Assembly (NCBI GenBank): GCA_030068075.1
Contig: CM057827.1
Coordinates: 70,136,500-70,200,499, forward strand
Source: Paguma larvata
Taxonomy: Eukaryota; Chordata; Mammalia; Carnivora; Viverridae
Length of the DNA: 64,000 bases
Direction: 5' to 3'
Positions 55,150-64,000 of this stretch are shown here, one piece after another. The first letter of the stretch is position 1, and each line of letters opens with the position of its first letter. The translations under genes and the position numbers were made by a program. A model generated the notes under the pieces. That model was not told the DNA's origin. It was given only the letters and a program-made list of their open reading frames with translations, and did not search any database.

Positions 55150-55865
55150 TCATTTGTTTCTCTTGTTAGCATTTAATGAACCTCCCTCCACCTGGCTTTA
55201 AGCTACCAGGACACAGCCTCCCACCCCACTTAATCCTCCCCTCAGCTCTTTTTTTTTTTTTAATTTAATTTAATTTAATTTTTTTGAGAGAGAGAGAGAT
55301 AGAGCGTGCATGCAAGTAGAGGAGGGCCAGAGAGAAAGGCGGACAGAAGAACCAAAGTGAAGTAGGATTTCTGCTGCACAGAGCCTGACGTGGGGCTCGA
55401 ACTCACAAACCATGAGATCGTGACCTGAGCTGAAGTCAGACACTTAACCGACTGAGCCACCCAGGTGCCCTTCTCCTCAGCTCTTCTACTCAAGAACTTG
55501 GCCTCCACAGTGACAGGCTGTTTGGGGAGTTTCCCTTCCCCCAAACTTTGTAGTAGCCTGATATCACCACATCAGTGATAGGAGCAGCGTGTACCCATGT
55601 CTGCTCACTGACCAAGGCCCACAGTTTTGATTATTAAGGTTGGCAGATGAACAGAAGCTCTGGTTCCTGTTTGAGTGGTGATATCTCATACCAACTTTCC
55701 CAAAGTAACCTGGGTGATCCTGTGGTGATGCATGCCACCACCGTTACCCTGGCCACCTGGGTGCTTCCGGCCCTTGCTGATGCGGCCGTGGCTTAGATGG
55801 CCCTGAAGTTTCTGGGTCTTCCTCAGTGGCATGTGGGCAGCCCAGACAAAAGCTAAGGCTGCCTC
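55150..55865 (-). pseudogene. RPL27A: RPL27A processed pseudogene (ribosomal protein L27a/uL15), broken by a SINE
   Basis: RPL27A is a component of the cytosolic 60S subunit. Minus-strand reading begins at an ATG (55832-55830) after a leader containing ttttgtctgggctgcc, then [16 protein letters not shown] and GGMHHHRI. A 14-16 base deletion removes the part before VTLGKL and shifts the frame. [22 protein letters not shown] and SRRAEE follow in the RPL27A order. A SINE (55251-55474) sits between SRRAEE and the last residues. The native stop (TAA, complement of 55198-55200) and the ATTAAA signal (complement of 55172-55177) lie beyond it. No introns are present, so this is a retroposed mRNA. The codon after the start is also altered by a 6-base deletion. 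Not functional. Confidence 0.96.
55251..55474 (-). mobile_element. CAN-SINE inserted in the RPL27A pseudogene
   Basis: Minus-strand copy with an ATTTAATTTAA-rich tail. TSD cctcagctctt at 55240-55250 and 55475-55485 is RPL27A coding sequence, so the SINE arrived after the pseudogene. Confidence 0.97.
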
Positions 55866-55978
55866 TTTGTTTTTAATGCATTCATAGTATTTTATTGAAT
55901 GTAGTACATTCTCTATCAATAGGCATTCACATTTTTTCCAAACTCTTGATTTTATAAATAGAGCTACGGTAAATATAC

Positions 55979-56074
55979 TTTTTTTTTTTAAGTAATCTCT
56001 ATGCCCAACATGGGGATTGAACTCCACCGTGAGATCAAGAGTCACATGTTTTATCAACTGAGCCAGCCCATGTC
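55979..56074 (-). mobile_element. Short tRNA-only CAN-SINE in L1
   Basis: taagtaatctctatgcccaa, catggggattgaactccacc and tcaactgagccagccc without the later middle. The flanks gctacggtaaatatac and gctacaatgaatatct look like a diverged TSD of L1 sequence. Confidence 0.88.
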
Positions 56075-56126
56075 GCTACAATGAATATCTTTGTACACGT
56101 GTCTTTAAATTGTGCATTTTAATTTT

Positions 56127-56290
56127 TGTGTTTTTTTTTAATTTATTATTTTTTTATTTTAGAGAGGGAGGCATGAGTGGGGAGAGGGGCGGGGAGAGGG
56201 GGCTCAATCCCATGACCCTGGGATCATGACCTGAGCCCAAATCAAGAGTCAATGATCAACTCTCAAGGGACTGAGCCACCCAGGGGCCCT
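56127..56290 (-). mobile_element. CAN-SINE, shortened
   Basis: The middle is missing between ggggagagggg and gctcaatcccatgacc. The flanks tgtgcattttaattttt and tgtgcattttaaatttt form the TSD. Confidence 0.9.
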
Positions 56291-56344
56291 GGAAATGTGC
56301 ATTTTAAATTTTCATAGAGTAATAGGGTATTAGACATGGTTTTT

Positions 56345-57828
56345 CCTCTTGTTTTAGATTTTCAGCAAAGGTCCCAAGGACCAAACTAACAGACCACCTA
56401 TTTCTGTCATTTAGTGAAAACAGGTACTAACGGAGATCTTTCATAGAAGTGAGATGCTGTAATGTCAACTTTCAAAAAGTAGGGGGGGGGGGTACCTGTA
56501 CCAGTTCTCGCTCCACCCTTAGCCTCCCCTCTGCCTCCAGCTTACCTAAGACCAGGCTAGGAATTCCTGGAGGGCGGGAGGATAGGAGGAGAGAGAGACT
56601 GGAGAGCTGTCAGGATTGTGCTCTTTCTCCTCTCCAGAGCTTGTTGCCCTCTTAGTTTAAACTCACGGAGAGGGTTCATAAGAGCCACTCAGAGAGCTCG
56701 TTGTGTTTCCCGGGGGTCTGGGGGTTGTAGGGATTAGTGCCTGAGTCACTACTGTGTGAGCACCCTATGGCCATGATCTCTGGTGAAACTGCCTCTGTGG
56801 GCAGTGCGAGAGCATGTGGGGAGGGAAGCAGAGTGCCAGGGCTTGAGTGTGACGGTCATCAACAGTCAACAGGGTGGTGTGTTGGAGGGGTCAGGAACAT
56901 TCATGTGAATGTTCATCTCCAACGAACCCCAAAACCATCCCAAACGATGGGACACTGGCCACACCCAATGGGCACCAGAGCCACACTACGCCTATCCCGG
57001 TCACTGAAGACCTTTCCCGCCCTTTGCCTGTCCTGCTCCCCGGGCACCAACCCTCAAGGAGCCAGAGGTCACCGAGTGGAGTAAGGAAGAAACAGAGGAA
57101 AACGACAAGAGGGAAAGAATGTAAAGCAGACCAAGACCCCGTTTCTTGGCTTCAGGTTTCTGAGCCTGAGTCAGGACTGAGCCAGAGCTTGAGGAGAAGG
57201 TTTAAGCCGGACGAGATTAAAACTTTGATATGAGACTGGACCAAACCTATTAATACCTGGAAAATGAGACTATTCAACTAATAGCTGGAAGTGACTGGAA
57301 AAGCTGTTGGATCCACCCAAGATTTCATTAGAGTGGAGAGTGGACAGAATGGAGATTCAGTGTAGCATGGAAGAAAGTTAGTGTTGCGAAAAAATATCAT
57401 GTTTTTTTCCCTGCAGCTTGCACCCCACTAAGGCCAGCGTATTCAACAAACCAGTTAGAATAAATATTGCCAAACAATTCCCCATAAACGCTCTGCCAGC
57501 TTCCCTCCAGCAATGGGGCGCACAGCACCTGTTTTCAAGAAGAGAAGCTTTTGGTGCTCATGTACTAGGTGCCTTAGCTCTTCGTAGATACTCTAATGAA
57601 GCAAAAGATAACATTCACTCCTGAATATTTCCAACCAATCGCTACAACTTTCCTCAAAGTATTTATTATTTTAAATACTTGTGCATCCTCCCAAAGCCCA
57701 GCCTCCACACATCAAAAATCTCAAGTTACACAGACTGTTTTACATTCTAGTCAGGAATATAAATGAAAGATGTGGGGGTAGGTCTACTCTCAGGTACTGA
57801 CTTGGGGTGACAAAGAAGGTCCAGTATA
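56345..57828. other. Unassigned stretch
   Basis: No named repeat. An 11-base G-run is at 56482-56492. Overlapping frames of 115 and 119 residues at 56737-57233 have no domain that I recognise. Confidence 0.4.
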
Positions 57829-58050
57829 CATTTATTTATTTTTAAGAGACAGAGTGAGACAGAGGCAAGCGGGGGAGGGGCAGAGAGAAAGAGAGAGAGA
57901 GAGAGAGAGAGGGAGACACAGAATCCGAAGCAGGCTCCAGGCTCTGAGCTGTCAGCACAGAGCCTGCTGCGGGGCTCGAACCCACGAACCGTGAGATGAT
58001 GACCTGAGCTGAAGTCTGATGCTCAACCGACTGAGCCACCCAGGCACCCC
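57829..58050 (-). mobile_element. CAN-SINE with a long GA tract
   Basis: Minus-strand felid-type element; the GA repeat at 57885-57911 is expanded. Sequence is close to the common consensus, suggesting a relatively young copy. Confidence 0.95.
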
Positions 58051-58099
58051 TATTAATGCTATTTTTAAAAGGCAATTAGAAGAGTCTATGCCATAGATT

Positions 58100-59230
58100 T
58101 CTAACTTTTTATTTTGAAATTATTTCAAATTTTTAGAAGAATAGCAGAACTATTACAGAATTCGTGCCGCACCACTTTTTCTGATGTTAACATCTTACAT
58201 AACCATAGTACAATGATCGTTACCAAGAAATTGTCATTGATGAATACTATTCACTAAACTGCATAGCTTATTCAAAACTTACCAGATTTTTCCGGCCCAA
58301 GATCCTACTTAGGATCCCATACTGCATTCGGTTGGTCTCTTAGTGCACTACACTCTGTAACAATTCCTCAGTCTTTCTTCACCTTTCACAACCTTGATAC
58401 TTTTGAAGAGGACTGTTCAGTGGTTTTGTAGAAAGCCTATCAGTTTGAGTCTGTCGGATGGTTTCTTACGATTAGGCTGAAGTTATGCTCCTTAGCAAGA
58501 ATACTATGGACGTGATGGTGTGCCCTTTCTAGTACAGCCTAACAAGGGGTGTGTGGTATCCATGTGTCTTGTTACTGGTGATGTTAACCTTGGTCACTTG
58601 GTTAAGATGGTGTCTGCCAGATTTCCACAGTTCCAGAGAATATTTTTCCCTTTGTAATCCACAATTGTCTTGTGCAGAGATACCTTGAGACTATGCAAAA
58701 TAACCAGTTTTCCTTGAAACTCTTACTAATTTTAGAATCCGGAAACGGATCATGCCTGCAACAATTATACTATGCTGTTTGCCTGGTGATAATTCTCTAT
58801 TTTCTTCACTCCTCCTACATTTAATAATTGCACTTTTCTGTTTATCCCCCCTCTTTTATTTACTCATTTATTTATATCAATATGGACTCATGAACATTTA
58901 TTTTATACAATGGGTTCTAATCCGGTACAATCAACATCGATGTTCTTGTTCAAATTAATCCAGCTTTGGCCCCTGGGAGCCCCTTCAGGTGGGCTTCTGT
59001 GTGCTTTCAACATATTTCCAACTTTTTTTTTATATATTTAACTTTCTTACTTATTGTCCCAGCAACATATTCCAGGCTCGTATATTTTCCCTATCCTGGT
59101 CCTGGAATCCACCATTTCTCCTGGGAGCCCTGTTTTCCTGTTTGTTTTTGTTTTTGTTTTTGTTTTTTGGTAACTTTTACTACCTCCGCACTTTTCATCT
59201 TTATTAGAAAGCCGAATCTAGTGGTCTAAC
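58100..59230 (-). mobile_element. Old L1 3' UTR, antisense
   Basis: aaattatttcaaatttttag, cctcagtctttcttcacctt, ttactggtgatgttaacctt, taagatggtgtctgccagat and tccagctttggcccctggga follow antisense L1M 3' UTR in order. A (GTTTTT)n run lies at 59139-59168. Confidence 0.85.
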
Positions 59231-60764
59231 TCCCTCTCTGCATTATCAGTGAGACACAGTAATAACCCCACGGCCCGCTTTCCAAAGGCTGGTTATGCCG
59301 TGTCAATAATCGCAAGCATTTCTAGTAGCAGGAAGTCTAGTAGAAATGTCTGGGTGGGAGTCATCTCCAAGGCCTGTCCTCCTGGAAGCTCCTGCATTGT
59401 GAAGTCTGTATATCTTCTCATTAATGCTTACCATGCCGCGGGTAACTACCGACCACATGCACGCACGCGCGCACACGCACACACATATACACACATACTC
59501 ATACCTCCTAAGGACAGACATTAATTCTAAGACTTTACAGCCTAAATGAAGATTCATAAGCAGAACGTTTCCCTGATGGTAGCATCAGCTCCTTAGCCCT
59601 GACCCAAGCCAGACCTGGCTCTTTGTTATACAGAGCCCTGAATGGTCCTCTTTGTTCCCACTCCTTTCAGAACATGCCTCAGGGCGTGATAAATGTTGGA
59701 TTTCAGGACCTTTTACCCTTTCAAATTAAAGTTTTTCTTATTTGAGAAACAGGGTATTCTTTTGCAGAGTCTCTATTCTCTGGTGATCTCTAAATGGAAT
59801 GGGGTTTTTCCTATGAGGATATATTTTTCTCCTATCCACCCCCTTCGCAAAAACACAAAAAAAACTATGAATGAATGATACTGTTTTTCCAGTTGCTTTA
59901 ATATTAACCCCAGTGAGAAAATTAGCGCCTATACAATGATGCACAAGAAAGATCTATTTCTAACTTCGATATTCACTTTGGCCATTACACTAAACTAAAC
60001 CAGAGTTCGTGGAAATACTTATCAAGTTTACCAAAAGCCTGGTGAACCCAGTGATGTTTTTAATAGTTTATATCAAAATTAACCATCTTTGGTCAACGGG
60101 ACTGAATTGTAGTCTTTATGTGCGTCCACCTCCTGACCCTCACAGCTGTATTGAGCTTAGCATACAAGTTTGCAGAAATATTAATAGCCAAGAATAACAT
60201 CTTGTTCTTATTATTCGTTTCTGCCTATAGAATCACTAAAGAGGTGCATGACAGACCAATGAAAGTAAAAAACAATCTTTTGCTCTGCTTGGTTCAGTTT
60301 ACTGTATGTAGGGTAGAATATAGCAGTGGAAATTTCTTGTATTCCTAATGTCTGTTGTCTAACAGTTCCATTTAACTGGATATTTGTAGCTTTCATCATT
60401 GAAACATTCCATCGTGCTTAAACTGTTTTGTTCTCAACTCTATTATCTGATATTATTGTTTATCAACTTTAATTTCTTTTTTTTCTCTATTGTTTTCTTT
60501 ACTATATTGAAATGACCTATCTTGGACCAACCTTTCTAGCTCTCACCTTTTGGGGTATTAATTTTGCTTATGATTCAGGCAGAATCAGCGTATTACTGGT
60601 GGATTTCAATTATTTATAGTAAATCTAGTATTTGATATACTTGGCCTTGATCCTTTTGAAGTGTAATAGGTATCTTTATGTCTCTTAAGTTATATGGATT
60701 CTATTTTCCCCTTTATCTTTTAATATGTTTTGGAAGACAAAACATAGGAAGCTCCTATTTTAAA
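59231..60764. other. Unassigned stretch with a CA/CG alternating tract
   Basis: Alternating purine-pyrimidine sequence at about 59456-59497 (catgcacgcacgcgcgcac and following CA repeat) is Z-DNA prone. The rest is AT-rich and unassigned. Confidence 0.45.
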
Positions 60765-60982
60765 AAAAAAAAAACTTTTTTTTAATGTTTATTTATTTTG
60801 AGAGAGAGACAGAGCATGAGCAGGGAAGAGGCAGAAAGCAAGGGAAACACAGAATCCAAGGCAGGCTCCAGGCTCTGAGCTGTCAGCAAAGAGCTGGATG
60901 CGGGGCTCGAATCCACCTACTGTGAGATCACAACTCCAGCCACAGTTAGACACAATAACCAACTAAGCCACCCAAGTGCCCC
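60765..60982 (-). mobile_element. CAN-SINE, full length
   Basis: Minus-strand copy. TSD agctcctattttaaa at 60750-60764 and again at 60989-61003, with a short A-rich spacer at the head side. Confidence 0.95.
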
Positions 60983-61003
60983 AGAAAAAGCTCCTATTTT
61001 AAA

Positions 61004-63393
61004 GCCATATGTGTTCAATATCTTAAAACATTCTATAACTATTCTAGGTCTCTTTTCCTAATCAAAAGCCTCCTCTGCTCTCCTGTACCGAAGACAAAGG
61101 ACACTGCTCTTTGTTGGCTCTTCTCACTGCCTACTCTAATTTCACATTCACAATTAAATGTGATAGTTCTAACTTTTTTCTCTTTCATGTTTCTTCTCTG
61201 CTTTCTGCATCTTACTTTTCTTCAGATGATTGCCCTGGTATCAGAAATAACCCTTACACTGTTACCCTTACCTCTTTAACAATAGGCAGTATCAATAATT
61301 ATCATGGGTTCATTTTTCTAGCCATTATCCATTCAAATTTCTTTCTCTAATTTTAGCCTTGCATACTATATGTATTGTAGCTTTGAGCAATCTTTTCAAA
61401 AAAGGGCCCCTGGCTGCCACAGTTTTTGAGACCGGGCATGTCTGAGAATGTGCCTCTGTTGTCTCCCTGTACAAGGGGCTTGATGTCGCCCATTATTCTT
61501 GAGCTGCAGCTTAAACCACCCCCACCCCCCCCCATGGAAGATACCATTGCATTGTCATCTGGCATTGCTCAGTGCAGTGGAAAAAACCAAAGCCGGTCTC
61601 ATATTTTGCTCTTTGAAAATGACCTACTTTTTCCGCTTGGAAACTTGCAGAATTCTTTTTTTCCCCCGTATAGTTTAAAATTTTTATGAAACTATGTCAT
61701 GGTGTTGCTTTTGTTATTGATTTTGCCTGGGACTTTGGACATACCCTCTGTGGTTTTTTTTCAAACATAATATGTTTTCTCTTGTTTTCCTTGAGTATTG
61801 ATTTTGATCTTTCCCCCCCACCACTGGAAACCCCTTGTATTTGAGAATTCAGTATCCAAATTTAACAGCTTCTCTTGAATTATTTTCTTGCTTTTTCCAA
61901 TCCTTTTTGATTCTGAATATTGGAATTATGGATAAGAGGAGGGGGCAAATGGATTTTTTTTAATAGAAAGCAGCTACATAGAATGACAATTGTCAAACAG
62001 GGAGGCCTTATTTTGATGACTACCAGCTACACCCGTTTGGCTCAATCTGGAATGATGCTGGGCCATTTATCCATTTCTCAAACAGGGCAGAGGATTTACA
62101 GGTTCCTCCTTTGCTGCAGCTGGTGAACAACTTTAGCTAAACATGGAGCAGGTGGAATCTGTTGCCGATCTCACTTCTCCACAGTCGTTAAGAAATTCTT
62201 CCTGAAACCTGCAAAATATGTCAGATGTAATTAGAAGACAGTGGTGGGTAAGTTCTTGATATGACCGAACCACCCAAAGAGGCCTCTGGAAGTCAGCTCA
62301 GTGTGTGAAGTAAAGTGTGCGAAGAACACAGCAAATGAAGATGTGAGTCAGGCCAGGGCTTGCAATGGCATTTCTGGGGAGAGGGGGAGGTGCATCAGTG
62401 GGGATTATCCTGATTGTTTTCATCGTTTCGTGGGTCACATGCTTGTGATCTAGGATATCTATCCATGGGCAGCAGGATCTTATCTACCTACGTGGGGTTC
62501 GGGGCAAGTCCTAGATCTCAGTCCTGGACCAGTGATCTGTTCAGAGCCTAGAGGTCCTGGCTGGTGGCTGAGCCAACTTGGAGGGATTTAGGATGGTGGG
62601 AGAGCTGGCCACATGCATCCATGGACCAGCAGAATGGAGACATGGGAGGGAAGATAGGAGTGGTTGAGATTGGGCAGGGACTGACAGAAGCACTGCCCGA
62701 CTGGCCAGAAGGAGCTGAGTAACCAAAGTCATTGGGAACACAACGGCCAGTTTTATGCGTGTGGAAGGACTTATCCCACCTTTCCCCTATTTTATCTATC
62801 AGAGTTGTTTGCCGAACACCTTCAGTAAGCATATGTCTTTTCTATGTTTATACTTCAGATCTGGTCTTTCTTCTGTGATCAACAAGCAGACTGGGGGTTA
62901 TGAAACCAGATACTGTATTTCTTGTAGGAATCTTCTTGAGGACATTGTCAATGACATATCTCTTGCCATTGGTTCGAGTCATGTGGTCAATTCTTTCAAA
63001 GACAAATATGATTTCAGAGGAAGTACCAACCCCTCGCCTCTACCAAAGCTCCCAGCATATAAATTTGTCCATTTTCTGCAAACCCCAAATTCACTAAGCT
63101 CCTCTTTCATATCTAAGAGCCTTTCATTGGAAGTGCAGAAAATGTGGAAATAATTTGAACCCAATTAACTATGGAGCCTTGGATTTCTAGTTCCCTTGAC
63201 TTTCCTGTGGACATGATATCTTAGATGGTATTGCTACATTTCTACTCATTCGAAAAGCAATGAACATAAATTACTATAGTTCCTTTCATCCAGGAAAGTG
63301 GTTTGGTAAGTTCATCTCTGTGTACTTATAATGCTAAGGTCCCCACTTGCCACTAAGTTATTCGAATTCACTCTTTTTAATTTTAATTAATTA
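61004..63393. other. Unassigned stretch with protein-like frames at its end
   Basis: No named repeat. Poly-C/G runs lie at about 61520-61535 and 61813-61820. The 132-residue plus-strand frame at 62755-63153 has no motif I recognise. On the opposite strand ERIDHMTRTNGKRYVIDNVL (around 63005-62945) is also open. Either may be chance. Confidence 0.35.
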
Positions 63394-63592
63394 ATTTATT
63401 ATTATTATTTTTAATTTTTGAGAGAGAGAGAGTATGAGCAGGGGAGGGGCAGAGAAAGAGGGAGACAGAGGATCTGAAGCGGGCTCTGTGCTGACAGCAG
63501 CGAACCCACTGTGGGGATTGAACTCACCAGCTCTGACATCATGACCTGAGCTGAAGTCAGATGCTCTACAGAGTGAGCCACCCAGGTGCCCC
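63394..63592 (-). mobile_element. CAN-SINE, full length
   Basis: Minus-strand copy preceded by an ATT-rich tail (63385-63412). The head ends agagtgagccacccaggtgc. The A/T-rich flank taattaactctttt resembles the upstream ctctttttaatttt. Confidence 0.93.
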
Positions 63593-64000
63593 TAATTAAC
63601 TCTTTTCTTTCAAATGGACTTCTACCTTCCTAAGAGGCTTTTACATATTCCAACATTACTTCTCTGCTCCTTCCCACACTGCTGGGCAACTGATTTGATG
63701 GTAAAAATTAGTTTGACGTCTCCTCCTTACTCAGAACATTAAATGTCCTCCTAACCATAAAAAATGGGTCTTGGTCATTTGTGCCTTCCCCTTGGACACT
63801 CAATGCACTTGCTCCTCTAGAACCATAGTTCAAGTGTGAAATTGAAGGTATGTGAGGGAGGATGGGGACTGCAGGTTAGAAACTCATTTACCACATCAGT
63901 ACCCTCCTGTCCCAAGACTCAGAGACCAGCAGGCATCATGAATGTTGACCTAAGGGAACTGTTCTAGAACCAGGAAGGTCCAGCATGATTTTATTTTAAA
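63593..64000. other. Unassigned stretch to the window end
   Basis: No recognised repeat or gene. Confidence 0.4.

Larger units (their letters stand above)
54845..56340 (-). mobile_element. Old L1 3' region, antisense, hosting three SINEs and a pseudogene
   Basis: The left part ends tatcttggagattatactat. The text resumes after the pseudogene at tttttaatgcattcatagta and continues attgaatgtagtacattctc, aatgaatatctttgtacacg and tgtgcattttaaattttcat. This is the antisense 3' UTR of an old L1M element. Insertions inside it are the RPL27A pseudogene (with its SINE) and the SINEs at 55979 and 56127. Confidence 0.72.

Overview
The window is ordinary nuclear DNA from a carnivoran mammal, almost certainly a cat-family species. 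The diagnostic feature is a tRNA-Lys-derived CAN-SINE. It carries a head reading gcgcctgggtggctcag, a middle containing gctctgtgctgacagctcag, a CT-rich tract and an AAATAAATAAACATT tail. I count about 35 copies, and the middle segment is the felid form, not the canid one. A 1.28-kb 5'-truncated L1 at 30505-31787 also resembles the cat-lineage L1 3' end. I found no bacterial, plasmid or phage sequence, no intact protein-coding gene, and no tRNA, rRNA or CRISPR locus. The many short open frames are chance frames or SINE/L1 translations.

Layout. 1-5.0 kb is mostly unassigned, with one SINE and an antisense RPS21 processed pseudogene near 4.0-4.26 kb. 5.1-8.2 kb is a repeat stack: three consecutive SINEs, then antisense L1 pieces broken by two more SINEs, then an (AAT)n tract. 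9.9-19.1 kb has no CAN-SINE; it holds a palindromic DNA transposon at 17.0 kb, a MIR, and a weak exon-like patch at 15.7 kb. 19-28 kb is dense in L1, SINE and LTR sequence, including an LTR that splits an L1. 28-36 kb has L1, MLT2 and MLT1/MST LTRs, and SINEs. 37-39.3 kb is a long antisense L1 with two SINEs in it. 41.5-50.8 kb alternates SINE, L1, L2 and MIR with unassigned DNA. 51.3-52.4 kb has degenerate protein-like frames on the minus strand. 54.8-56.3 kb is a three-layer nest: an L1 containing an RPL27A processed pseudogene that itself contains a SINE. 58.1-59.2 kb is another antisense L1 3' region, and 59.2-64 kb is mostly unassigned with two SINEs.

Most L1 pieces and about two thirds of the SINEs lie on the minus strand. 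That would fit an intron of a plus-strand gene, but no exon proves it. Family names come from recognising consensus sequence by eye. Boundaries marked by target-site duplications (TSDs) are the most reliable; other edges may be off by tens of bases. No functional gene set can be described for this window.
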